Part shown: positions 50,161-59,562 of the stretch, piece by piece | Layout of the letters: every line of letters begins with the position of its first letter | How positions within the stretch are numbered: the first letter of the stretch is position 1 | Origin: Parietichytrium sp. I65-24A | Taxonomy: Eukaryota; Sar; Bigyra; Thraustochytrida; Thraustochytriidae | Assembly (NCBI GenBank): GCA_012862575.1 | Contig: BLSF01000048.1 | Coordinates: 5,797-69,796 of the forward strand | DNA length: 64,000 bases | Direction of reading: 5' to 3' | Translations under genes and position numbers: made by a program | The notes under the pieces: generated by a model | Database searches by the model: none | Told to the model about the DNA's origin: nothing | The model's input: the letters and a program-made list of their open reading frames with translations, nothing else

Positions 50161-50700
50161 ACCAGAACATTAATGTATGCTAAACATGAAATTAAGTCTT
50201 TAGAAAGGTTTTCACTTTAAGTGAATCAACAATCAACCCCAAACTGTTGGAGCAGTTCCAAACGCTGTCAATCTGATCGAAGAGAGGGTCTGCTAAATCT
50301 GCGCATGCTCGAAAGATCTCGGAAAACCGAAAGCCACAGATTCATGATGGTCATGTTGGCTTCTGGAGTCCAACAATCGCAGCTTATCGCACGTAGGCAA
50401 AAGCAATGGCAATCCGTGGGTTCCGAAGTAGTATTATTATTCATCTCTAACCGAGGTTAGGATCTGCAACCAAGAACCCGGGAAGAACCCACCAAGAACC
50501 ACCCGGTCCGCGCGAGGTCGAACCCAGTTTTTTCCCGTCGGTTCTCCAAGGAACCGAGGCAGAGCAGGCGCTGTCAGTCTCCCTGACCGAGCTCGTAGCG
50601 TAGTCCGGAGAGCGCCAGGCTGGACCACCAAGTGCCAACAACGATTGACAGAGCTAGCGAGCCCCAGAGAGCAACACCGTCACTCAGGAGCCGTGCAGCA
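50161..50700. other. Intergenic, repeat-protein gene to coiled-coil gene
   Basis: 540 bp, no gene seen. AAGAACCCGGGAAGAACCC and further AGAACC words at about 50470-50500 form short direct repeats. Confidence 0.4.
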
Positions 50701-51756
50701 ATGCCCAAAGGATTCGACCTCGACGCTTTCCTGTCCGGCTCGTCTGCGGCAATGGGTCACGCTCGGCCTGGCCAAGGGGCAAAGTATGCGAGAAAAGGGG
50801 TGTATGCTAAGAAGATCAGGGTCGAGGCTGGTCCGCTCAGGGAAGAGGGATTGAGCACAGCGGATCGGCAATTGCAGGGGGGCGGAGGAAACAAAGATGC
50901 GGCTGCCACGTGCCAAGCCGGGAGCGCAGCGACGGAGGCTGATCAGCTACAGAAGTTCTCGATCGGATGCAATGATACGTTGGTCGTGAGGGATGATCCG
51001 CCTGCAAGTTCCTCGATGCAAGGCCACCAATCTGCGCTGTTCAGTAGCATCTCGAGCACTTTGCAAGTAAGTTGGCTGATGCATTGGCTGGCGTCTCCTA
51101 TCCAGTTGGCTCTGACAAAAACCCTGAAAAAAAATGAATAGCGCCAAGAGCAGCGCGCAAAGTCTCTCGAAGAAAAGCTTCGAGAGTCTTCTGCCATACG
51201 GCACACGTTGGAGGCTGAATGCGCCAAGCTTCGGCAAGCGTGTTCCCAGCGGCAAGAAGAAAATGCGCGCTTGCACTATCGCACACAAGAGTTGCACAAA
51301 CGAATGACAGAGGTGGAAGAAGCTTCTCGTGACGCCAAAGAGCGCTCCAATTATCATAAAGATGCGATGAAGCGCAAGCAAGCCGAGTCAGAGGATCTTC
51401 GCAAGGAGCTTCGCATTCGCAAAGAAGAGTTCGCAAGGGTTCTCCGATGCGCGTCTCAGCGCTTCGCGAAATATGCCCACTTGAAAAGCCTTGATGGGCC
51501 ATCCTCTTCTGCAGCTCACGAAAGCGCTGTTATTGAACGAGTCGATCAGAGCACAATGACAGATCCATTCAGTAGCGACTCAGGGAGCCTTTCTTGCGGT
51601 TCGACACCGTGTGGGGAGAAGCAAGCGGGCGACGAGAGAAGCCAAGAAGAGGAGTCCAAGGAAGAGCTTATTCCGCTGGTTTGGCAAGAGCTGTTTCTAA
51701 ACACGGCTCAGAGTTGCTCCCGCTGCTGGGCAATAATTGAGTCCAACTTTCAGTGA
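50701..51756 (+). CDS. Uncharacterised coiled-coil protein, two exons
   Basis: Exons 50701-51066 and 51142-51756 (75-bp GT-AG intron, phase 0) give 326 residues. The N-terminus MPKGFDLDAFLSGSS is hydrophobic-acidic and short, followed by about 100 residues of low-complexity linker. Exon 2 starts directly with a long coiled coil (about 123-235: KSLEEKLRESSAIRHTLEAE, KLRQACSQRQEENARL, HKRMTEVEEASRDAKERS), then a Ser/Glu-rich stretch and a short, Cys/Trp-containing end (WQELFLNTAQSCSRCWAIIE). No family is recognised. Part of exon 2 has no ATG, so the intron is needed to reach a start. Confidence 0.65.
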
Positions 51757-52003
51757 GTCCCTCTGAGCGCGATTGAGTAAAGGAGAACAACAAGGCAAAA
51801 ACCAGATCTATTTACAGAGTTATGAGAAAGAAGAAACGTCAGCCGACACATGATTTTTAAACGAAGGCTGAGCTGCACTGTACGCACTTCTTGGAGCCCA
51901 GGATTCCTCTCTCTCTCTCTTGCTCTTTGCAAAGCCGAGTTTCCGATCATTTAAATTGAAATGTCCGACATATGAAATCACACGAAAATTTGCGGAAACC
52001 CTG
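51757..52003. other. Convergent 3' intergenic region
   Basis: 247 bp with a short (CT)n run near 51908; nothing else seen. Confidence 0.4.
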
Positions 52004-54023
52004 TTAAGGTAAAATTTTTACGATCGCAGCAAGAACGTTCCAGGATTGGTCGATAAGGCTCAGAAAGACGCGTAGTCGCCATATTTCCATGGCTTGTTTC
52101 CACGTAGTGGTTTCTGTGCGCACAATCTCTGAGGCTACCGGAATATTGATGCTGTAAGCCTTGTCATACGGCATCTCGCGATTTTTCGACATAAATTCGT
52201 TGAACCTTTCCTCGGAAGGGTTCGGGACCAACAGCCCGCGTACAGCAGACTCTCCCATGATCTTGAACCTCGTTCGGCTTGTTCCACCAAGGCTCAGATT
52301 GATTGCTCGAACAATGTTCGTTGAGCGGAGAACAAATAGCAAGTCACGAGGAAGAGCCTGCAAGAAGTTGTTGATTTCTCCCATCGTCACGTCTTTGTAT
52401 TTTTCTTTGATCTTTTGCCTCTCTTCCTTGGACATTCTTTGGCCCGTGGCCGCGGTGCTCGAAGGGCTCCGGTATGTGAATATCATGGACAAGGTATCGT
52501 ACTGGTCTGGAGCGACGCCAAGCTTGATTGCAGCAATGCGGCCGTTTTTCACATCGCGAAGGAGGAGAGACTTCCACAAAAGACAGTACGACGATCGAAA
52601 CTCTGGCTCTAGCCTCCGGTACATTCCGTGATCAAGAATAACCACTTTGTAAGGAATTCCGTGTCTACCCCCGAAGGACTGAGACTTGCCACTGTCGGTG
52701 GACAGAATGGCACTCAATCCGGAAACAGTTGTAAGTCCGATGGCACCACCAGCAGCAGCAAGCGAGACCGCCGAGCCAGGCGCTGCAAAAAAGGCAGTGA
52801 CTGCCATCAGGGGAACCAAAGATGCGTACCCGATTGCAGAAACCTTCTCTGCAAAAGACTCGAGGAAAGTGGACTTGTAAGGTAGAACGCCGAGATTTCC
52901 AGGATGCGGGTCACAGTGAACAAAGCCGTGAACATGGATCATATCGCCTGATTCAGTAATACGTTCGTTAGGTTCACGTTTTGTAGACTCGCGAAAGGAA
53001 TCCGGGTGTACTTACCAAATACAGATGATACAGTGGCAGCAACTTCCAACGGGTTGATGCCTTTCTCTTCCAAGGCGTCTACATTATTTATCTTCATGCT
53101 TCGAACAAATTCCATGACGAGCAACCGTTTTGTCGAATGCTTCCAATGAATTGCGGGAACCTTGACATCTTTTCGATGGCGGAACATCCGTGCTAACCTC
53201 TCCCCTGGAAAGCAAGCAGACAAAAAAGGGTCAGACAAATACCTTCACACAAAATAATCTGCTAGCCTTTTTCGAATGACGACTTACCATTGCGGCCTTC
53301 CTGCATGAAATTAAGCTCGAGCTCCATATTGTTCTCAAATTCGGGCGTCATCCATGTATAACTAAATGCCGGGAAGCAGAACCCAATAAACTCAGTGACT
53401 AGTTTGAGCGTCGCAATATCTCCCTGCATTTGTCCTTGAAGGTACGGATACTGGATTTTAACAGCTACCTCTTTCCCATTGCTTCGCAGTACGGCCCTGT
53501 GAACCTGCGCGAGGGACGCCGAACCAATCGGCTCTGGGTCGAATTCGCTGAACACTTCATGTAAAGGACACCCAAGCTCTGCTTCCACAGTCTCCGCGAC
53601 GAGCTCAGAGGGCATCGGCTTCGCGCGGTCCTGCAAAGGCGCCAAGGTTTTGGTGAATTCGTCAGGAATCACGTGGGCCATGTTTGCAATACTTTGCCCA
53701 AACTTGGTGTACAAGCCCCCATTCGCATGGCAAACGGCCAAGAGGCGTTTGGCCGCACGCAGGTTCACGCGCTGCAGCGATTCTTTGTAAGATACATAAT
53801 CCTCCTCGCGATTTTCGTTGTACAGTGAGATTGAGTAGTCTGCAGCAGTCACCAGCACATTCCCGACGGTTCGAGAAAAACGAACCATGCCTTGCAAGTC
53901 AAGTTTATTTCCCGGCGCTATCGCGACGCGGGCCTTCTCGTCGGTGAGGAGCTCGTACGAGACAAACGCGCCGCCGCCCAGCATTGAGGCCGCCGCGGTC
54001 CTTCGGACCAGCTTTCCCAGCAT
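52004..54023 (-). CDS. ADCK1-type ABC1/UbiB atypical kinase, three exons
   Basis: Exons are 54023-53288, 53204-53016 and 52947-52004; introns are 83 and 68 bp. Junctions restore EGRN|GERLARMFRHRKDVKV and SSVFG|DMIHVHGFVHCDPHPGN. The product is 622 residues. UbiB-family hallmarks: the KxGQ motif (GGLYTKFGQSI, 107-110), the Ala-rich-loop equivalent PIGSASLAQVHRA, VAVK Lys189, catalytic loop HCDPHPGN (319-326) and DHG (414-416, the ADCK1 form of DFG). The start MLGKLVRRTAAASM and a following hydrophobic stretch fit a mitochondrial presequence with membrane anchor; ADCK1 homologues act on mitochondrial inner-membrane lipid/cristae homeostasis. Odd: about 75 extra residues, mostly hydrophobic Ala/Gly/Val, lie between catalytic loop and DHG, where relatives have about a dozen. 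Confidence 0.9.
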
Positions 54024-55449
54024 CCTTTCCACGATAGGTCACAGTCCAGCCACAGACCCTTGCACCAACTATCTCCGAAACGAGCTGGACCCCGGGCCAA
54101 CTACGAACGCAGGTCTCTCAGCAGACTGTGAAGCAACGCAAACTGAGAGCCGCGACCTGTGAGCCCTGAGTCTGCCTTGGTGCAGTCTGCGCAGTCCGAA
54201 TAGTCTGCACAGTCTGGAAGGAACAGACTTGGTCGCGCAACAAGGTTGCAATGAGGGAGAGCTGACTTGCAACATATTCCGACTTTACTTTCTTTTCTTT
54301 CTTCTTCTATAATTTCGCTCGGCTTCAAAAGGTCTTCTGTGTTCTCTGGGAGGCGCCGTAGTACTGGCTACTCGAATGGGTTTGGTTCGGGAGATTTTTT
54401 TCCATTCTTCTGGACGCGTGAGGCGCGTCAGGCTACGCTCCTGGTACTGGTATGTACCGGCACCGGTACTCACTGTCAGTACTGTAACTTTCAACTTTCG
54501 AACATTTCACACTTGGAAGATCTTGAAGAACTCGAACGTGGCTGCGTAAAATTGGGCGTTGAAGAATGATGACAGAACTTCGAAAATGGAAAATGTGACC
54601 ATACAAGTTGGTCGAGACGACGGAGCAGGTCAAAGAGTCGTCCTGAAAGAGTCGTCCTGAGGTTGCCAGGGTCGACTCCAATAGGGTCACGGCACAAGGC
54701 TTGTATTGCAGACAGACCTCAGGACTCAAAAGAACTAATTGATCTGATCTGGATTCTGTTCTGATCTGATTTGTGAATTCTGAACTTGATCTAATTTCTT
54801 CGTCTCGTGAAAACCATTCTGGAACGCTGGCGAAAATATATGCTGGTGGCATGTTAGGCTAGGGCTAGACACTTCCTTATGTTCGCAGAGTTCACAGATG
54901 ATCACAGCGCTGGTCCACTAGAGATTTCCGTGAGCGAAACACTAATCCTCGAGCGATCAAATGAACTGTTCACTTTTATGTGACGAATAATAGAACAACT
55001 CTCGAATGCTTCGTGAATTCACGAGCTCACAGAGGATAGGGTTAAACCCTAACTTTTAATTCTTACCATATTGTTTATTTTTGCAGTGGAATTGAAGGTC
55101 TCCTGGTTTAACCTTCGAATCTGGTGGTCTTGCCACCACCACTGTGCATTCGAGAGGCAGTACCCGACTGCTAAGTGCTCGCCTAGCAGCTTCGCAGGTG
55201 AGAGAGTAGTCGCGAGTAGTACGGGAAAGGGCAAGCAGCTCTGTAGGTCAGCTAGGAAGGCCTAGCGTGGCGAGTGGGGCGTAGTGTCGTGTAGGTTGTG
55301 TAGGTGTTGGAATCAGTGGTGCTAACAGAGACTGGTGCAGGCGATTGGCACTGTGTTGCTCTGAGCGGTGAATTGGTGTTTTGGTGAACACTTGACGAGC
55401 AAAGACACGGGAGCTTTCAGTGCGCGAGGAGCTGCGTAGATCGACAAAA
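54024..55449. promoter_or_regulatory. Divergent intergenic region, ADCK1-type / eL34
   Basis: 1.43 kb without a gene. It contains a GGTACTGGTATGTACCGGCACCGG-type palindromic stretch at about 54440-54470, followed by CACTGTCAGTACTGTAAC, and a telo-box-like site at 55044-55052. The 300 bp before eL34 hold a strongly biased (G/T-rich) leader. Confidence 0.5.
55044..55052 (+). promoter_or_regulatory. Telo-box-like motif AAACCCTAA upstream of eL34
   Basis: AAACCCTAA sits about 400 bp before the ribosomal-protein start and is part of a head-to-head TAGGGTT-A-AACCCTA inverted repeat (55037-55051). In plants the same telo-box is common in ribosomal-protein promoters; whether it works here is inference. 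Confidence 0.35.
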
Positions 55450-56047
55450 ATGGGCGTCAAAGATATCCGGGTGACCTACCGTCGCCGCCACTCTTACCGC
55501 ACCAAGAGCAACAAGATCAAGGCTGTGAAAACTCCAGGTGCGTTTGGAATGGACATTGTGGGCAATTGGCGGATGGGGGAAATGCGTGTTTCTCTGGAAG
55601 GCTCCGGGGGCTTGTGTGCCTGGCGTGGTTCGATCGTCGCAGTCAATGGTTGCTGACGTCGTCGCGCCGCGCGGGGTCTCTCGGATGGAGAGTTTGGAGG
55701 TGGAGGGTGTATTGCGTTTTATTTGTTGTTAAATTGCGGTGATTAACAAACTTTTTCTCGGGTGGCTTTGATCGTCGAATACAGGTGGCAAACTCGTCGG
55801 ACACTACATTAAGAAGCGCGGAACCGTCCCAAAATGCGGTGACTGCAAGAAGGATCTTCAGGGAATCCCTGCTCTCCGCCCAATGGAAGCCTGCCGTGCA
55901 AAGATCAACGACAGGACTGTGGCTCGCGCATACGGTGGATCCCGCTGCGCAAAGTGCGTTCGCGAACGCATTGTTAGGGCTTTCTTGATTGAGGAGCAGA
56001 AGATTGTGAAAAAGGTTGTCGCTGAGCGCAAAAAGAGTGCAAAGTAA
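55450..56047 (+). CDS. RPL34: 60S ribosomal protein L34 (eL34), two exons
   Basis: Exons 55450-55537 and 55785-56047 (247-bp intron, phase 1, GTGCGT donor) give 116 residues. The first exon, [20 protein letters not shown], matches the conserved Y-R-R-R-x-x-Y start with [12 protein letters not shown] across the junction. The second carries [40 protein letters not shown] and [12 protein letters not shown], the classical eL34 C-terminus. The C-G-D-C and C-A-K-C pairs form the zinc-binding site seen in many eukaryotic eL34. Length is normal. The first exon is short and was placed by protein continuity. Confidence 0.96.
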
Positions 56048-56253
56048 GCTTTAATATTCTTCATTACACATGCCTTTGTCTCTTCAAACTTTTAGGACCA
56101 ATATTTTTCTGGATGAAATCTTCTTTACTTTCCCTGTCCAGTGGAGAAGAGATCAAGAATAGGTATTCCTGGGAAAGTCTTTGAACGGGTGATTTGCGCC
56201 TCGATATCCCTCCTTTTCTTGATCTATACGGAACCGTATATTTGCTTACGCTT
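56048..56253. other. Convergent 3' intergenic region
   Basis: 206 bp between eL34 and the channel gene; nothing else seen. Confidence 0.4.
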
Positions 56254-58401
56254 TCACTCTTCTCCACCTTTCTCAGTATCCTGCTCGCTGTGCGTCTGAA
56301 GCTTTTGCGGCTCAGATTTTTCGCCCACGTGCAAGAAATTCTCAGTTTCACCGTCCACGTCTAGATTTAAAATTGTTCTTGCTGGCTGAAGCTTGAATGG
56401 ATGGGGTTGGACTTGAGATTTGGTTTTGGAATGACTGAACAAAACCGACCTCTCGCTCAGCATCTTTGTCAAATGAAGTCTTTTTATGGGAAACGGATGC
56501 CGGCGCTCGGGTTCTTCCGCGATGATCGAGACCGCGGCCTCATCCTGCTTGCCTTTTTCCGTCTCATTCTCCTCGAGTGCTGGTTTCGCATTAGAGAAAG
56601 AAAGACTACTCGACGAAGAGTCGTTCTTCTCTGCGACCAATCCAGAGTTGCTTGCGTCTCGGCTGTGGTTCTTTATCCGTTTAACATTCTCAGAGTTCTT
56701 CTCCCGTCTCAAAGCTTCCTTTTCAAGAAGCACGGCGTCTTCTGGAAATTTGCGCAGGATTGACTCGAAATCGGTCTTGTATAAAACATTCAGTTGGGAG
56801 TAAGTATAAGCTCGCACGGTAGCTGTTCGTCTCGAGTTCTTCTTTAGTAGAGCGATCTCTCCGAAGAAGCTGCCCTCGCTCAAAATAGTATACACCGTGG
56901 TCTCGGCTTCGTCCAGGGCCTGCACGGTCCCTCTCACAATAAAATACATTTCCTCCCCAATATCTCCGTACTTGATGATGTAGTCCCCAGGCAAATACAG
57001 CTGCTGCTTTAGTTTCATAATCACAGCATGAACGAAACTCCGATTTGCCTCCTTGAAGATAGGCACGGAGGCTATCAAATTTTCATTCACCTGAATCTTT
57101 GCTTCTTCGTGATAACCCTTGCTGAGATCGCCAAGCCAAGAGTTGCCTTTGTCCTCCCCTCCGTTGATTGCCCAGGAAAATGCATAATAGTTTCGAATTC
57201 GATCTTGCAACGCCGGATTAATTCCCATCTGCATCATTGAGTCGTTGATTTCGCCAATCTTGAGCCTCCATTTGGTCGTTTTTGCATTCACCTTTTGAAT
57301 CACGTGAGTGACTTGACCTACGAGTGTGGCAGTGATGAAGAGTCCTGCGATGTTCATAAACATCCCGAGCCACCTCTCGGCGGCGGTGGTCGGCTCGCCT
57401 TTGCCAATTATAAATACAGTTGTTCCATGCAAGAACATGGAGTAGCGCACAAAGAGCATTGTAGAGCTGAGCTTCTCCTCGTCCGAGTACAATTCCCAGT
57501 CTCCATTCTTTTGACCGTCTACCCATTTGGAAGCGGGTTCTTGCGTAGAGAAAAAGAAAACTGTTGTGCAAAATTGCGAAAAGCAAGCAATGATGGACAA
57601 AAGAACAGCAAAGTGCCACATATCAGACTCGTTATCGAGGCCGCTCACCCTGAGCCTGCTCATCTCCCGAAAATATTTTAAAAAGGCAGCGAGAATCTGG
57701 ACTCCCGAAGGCAATGTAAGAGGATGTTTCAAGCGCACGACCAGTCCTTCTTCATTGCGTTCAGCCCAAGTAAGCTTGAACGGCGGGTCGCTTTCGAGAC
57801 GGAATGCATCCTGATAGTACCAGCACGGAATGCAAGAGAGAAGATCCATCAAAAACCATGTCTTGAGATACCTGGTTGCAATCCAGCGAAGATTGCTCAC
57901 GCTCCGGCCGTCAGCAGACATGAATGTTGTGAGAAAATTGGCTACCATATCCATGGCGTACAACGCCATCGTCAGATTGTAGACAAGTTGAAGTGCCGGT
58001 GTCATTGGGTAACCAAACGCAACGCACATTTCGGTTGCAAATACATGATAGACAGAAACTAGGAATATGATCTTGTACGTGATCACTCTGCTTGCACTCC
58101 GATGCGACCAGGCAAAACTAGCGTGGACCTGCATTTTTCCATTGTCAGCAAACTCTGAACTCACGGTCGTCATTGCCCTCAGCTTTGCTGTGTCGATATC
58201 GGGAAACTCAAAGTATTTGTACATTTTATAGTGTTCAAAGTCCGGCACATCACTCATCATTTCGCGCTTTGAACTTGTTGGAGCGACCCTTTGTTTCGGC
58301 GGGGACATGACCTGACTGAGCTTTGCGATAGTTTGCCGGACCGAGCCCGGCACATGTTTGAACTCCTCCACGTCCTCGGAGATGCTACGCCTTCGAACCA
58401 T
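56254..58401 (-). CDS. Cyclic-nucleotide-gated-type cation channel with atypical pore and S4
   Basis: 715 residues, single exon. Order: cytosolic N-terminus, six spans (S1 about 107-127, S2 136-158, S3 178-196, S4 231-250, S5 262-285, S6 343-366), C-linker, and cyclic-nucleotide-binding domain (about 450-555). The binding pocket FFGEIALLKKNSRRTATVRA is intact, so cAMP/cGMP binding is likely. The pore is odd: HGTTVFIIGKGEPTTAAERW replaces the usual T-x-G-Y/F-G or the CNG-type T-I-G-E filter with I-I-G-K-G-E. S4 (VQILAAFLKYFREMSRLRV) has few, irregularly spaced positive charges, so voltage sensing may be weak. The tail is long, Ser- and Glu-rich. Cation selectivity cannot be read from sequence alone. 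Confidence 0.85.
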   Translation of the reverse strand: MVRRRSISEDVEEFKHVPGSVRQTIAKLSQVMSPPKQRVAPTSSKREMMSDVPDFEHYKMYKYFEFPDIDTAKLRAMTTVSSEFADNGKMQVHASFAWSHRSASRVITYKIIFLVSVYHVFATEMCVAFGYPMTPALQLVYNLTMALYAMDMVANFLTTFMSADGRSVSNLRWIATRYLKTWFLMDLLSCIPCWYYQDAFRLESDPPFKLTWAERNEEGLVVRLKHPLTLPSGVQILAAFLKYFREMSRLRVSGLDNESDMWHFAVLLSIIACFSQFCTTVFFFSTQEPASKWVDGQKNGDWELYSDEEKLSSTMLFVRYSMFLHGTTVFIIGKGEPTTAAERWLGMFMNIAGLFITATLVGQVTHVIQKVNAKTTKWRLKIGEINDSMMQMGINPALQDRIRNYYAFSWAINGGEDKGNSWLGDLSKGYHEEAKIQVNENLIASVPIFKEANRSFVHAVIMKLKQQLYLPGDYIIKYGDIGEEMYFIVRGTVQALDEAETTVYTILSEGSFFGEIALLKKNSRRTATVRAYTYSQLNVLYKTDFESILRKFPEDAVLLEKEALRREKNSENVKRIKNHSRDASNSGLVAEKNDSSSSSLSFSNAKPALEENETEKGKQDEAAVSIIAEEPERRHPFPIKRLHLTKMLSERSVLFSHSKTKSQVQPHPFKLQPARTILNLDVDGETENFLHVGEKSEPQKLQTHSEQDTEKGGEE

Positions 58402-59562
58402 CTTTTTGACTATATTTTCAAAACCACCAACTATTACAAACAGGTTCTCACATCAAGCTCTTCACATGCACGCAGGCGATCCGCACTGCTTGCAACTCTC
58501 TCCAGGGCCGTTCGCCGACGACGAGGCGCGGGTCAGAGAGAAGGTTGTAGTCCGCTGTGACTTTCACGATTTCCCCACCTCGTCCGAGGGTTCGTCACGC
58601 TCTCTGGGCCGGGACGCCGCTCTCGCTTTCCGCCTTGTCGCCTTACAAGGGACCTCCGCAGGTCAAGTGTGGAGCCAAGTGAATGACTTCGCATCGACGT
58701 GGGCGCTTCGCGGGAGAAGCTTCTGAAAAAGCATGTTCACAAAAGTTGCCATAACGTTATGTCCGTTTCGCTGAGTGGCATTGAGCCTTACCATTATACG
58801 TGAACTTGGACATAGAAGGTGGGAAGGTGGCGTCACGTTGACCGCTATGTGACGATGCAGTTGAGGATTGTCGTGAGTCGCAGGTAATAGCACACGATAG
58901 CATATGATAGCACCTTACAAAGCTTGTGACTGTGTAGTTGTCCGTGCGTGCAACAGTGGGTGGACACATGCCCGGAACTGCTCCGCAGGGGCTCTCTCGA
59001 GACATCAAGTCGAATGTTTGTGTAAATCACAGAGTTTCATTGTCAGATCGACAGTGTGTCAAGATGAGCGGGACCTGGTTGCCCTAGCTAGCTTCGCGCA
59101 GTGCTGACAGTGCTGACAGTTTCCATTGATGGCTGATTGCGTCTTTGCGTCCAAGATGCGCGTAATAGTGCACTGACAGCTAGTACCGATCGGCTAGCAC
59201 CAACATGCACCAACGAGTCTACCATAAGCCGTTACTGTCCGTCGGTACTCTTAGTAGCCTCAGTAGCCTCAGTAGCCTCAGTAGCCTCAGTGCGTGTTCA
59301 CTGTTCAAATAGTGTGAAAATCTATCCACAACAGTGAGTTCTGAGTTTTGCGGTCTGTGTTGGGCTTGACCGAGAGGCAGCTGCGCCACACTCTGCGCGC
59401 GGAGACGGTAGTGTGAGCACGCGCCCCGTCACGTCACGACGCCGCTGCCACTTTAATTCCACTCCGGAGCAACCCGAGCGTGGCCAGGGCTTCCATAGAC
59501 TTCCAGTGGCGTCTGGCGGGGACACAGGAATTGGCGCAGTCGCAAACTTGGAGGACCCAGAA
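58402..59562. promoter_or_regulatory. Divergent intergenic region, channel / GH5 gene
   Basis: 1.16 kb without a gene. It includes CCCTAGCTAGCTTCG at about 59085, a GCTGACAGTGCTGACAGT direct repeat at about 59104, and a 9-bp minisatellite at 59253-59288. The GH5 frame stays open upstream of its first ATG back to about 59413. Confidence 0.45.
59253..59288 (+). repeat. 9-bp minisatellite AGTAGCCTC, four copies
   Basis: Four exact head-to-tail copies in the GH5 upstream region, about 280 bp before its start. Confidence 0.9.

Noticed and set aside
59413-59562. Earlier GTG start for the GH5 gene (and similar non-ATG starts for RF1, SDR, TTL, TrmA-type, ADCK1 and SRP19 genes)
   Set aside because: In a eukaryotic nuclear gene the first in-frame ATG is the better choice, and the added residues resemble no family sequence.
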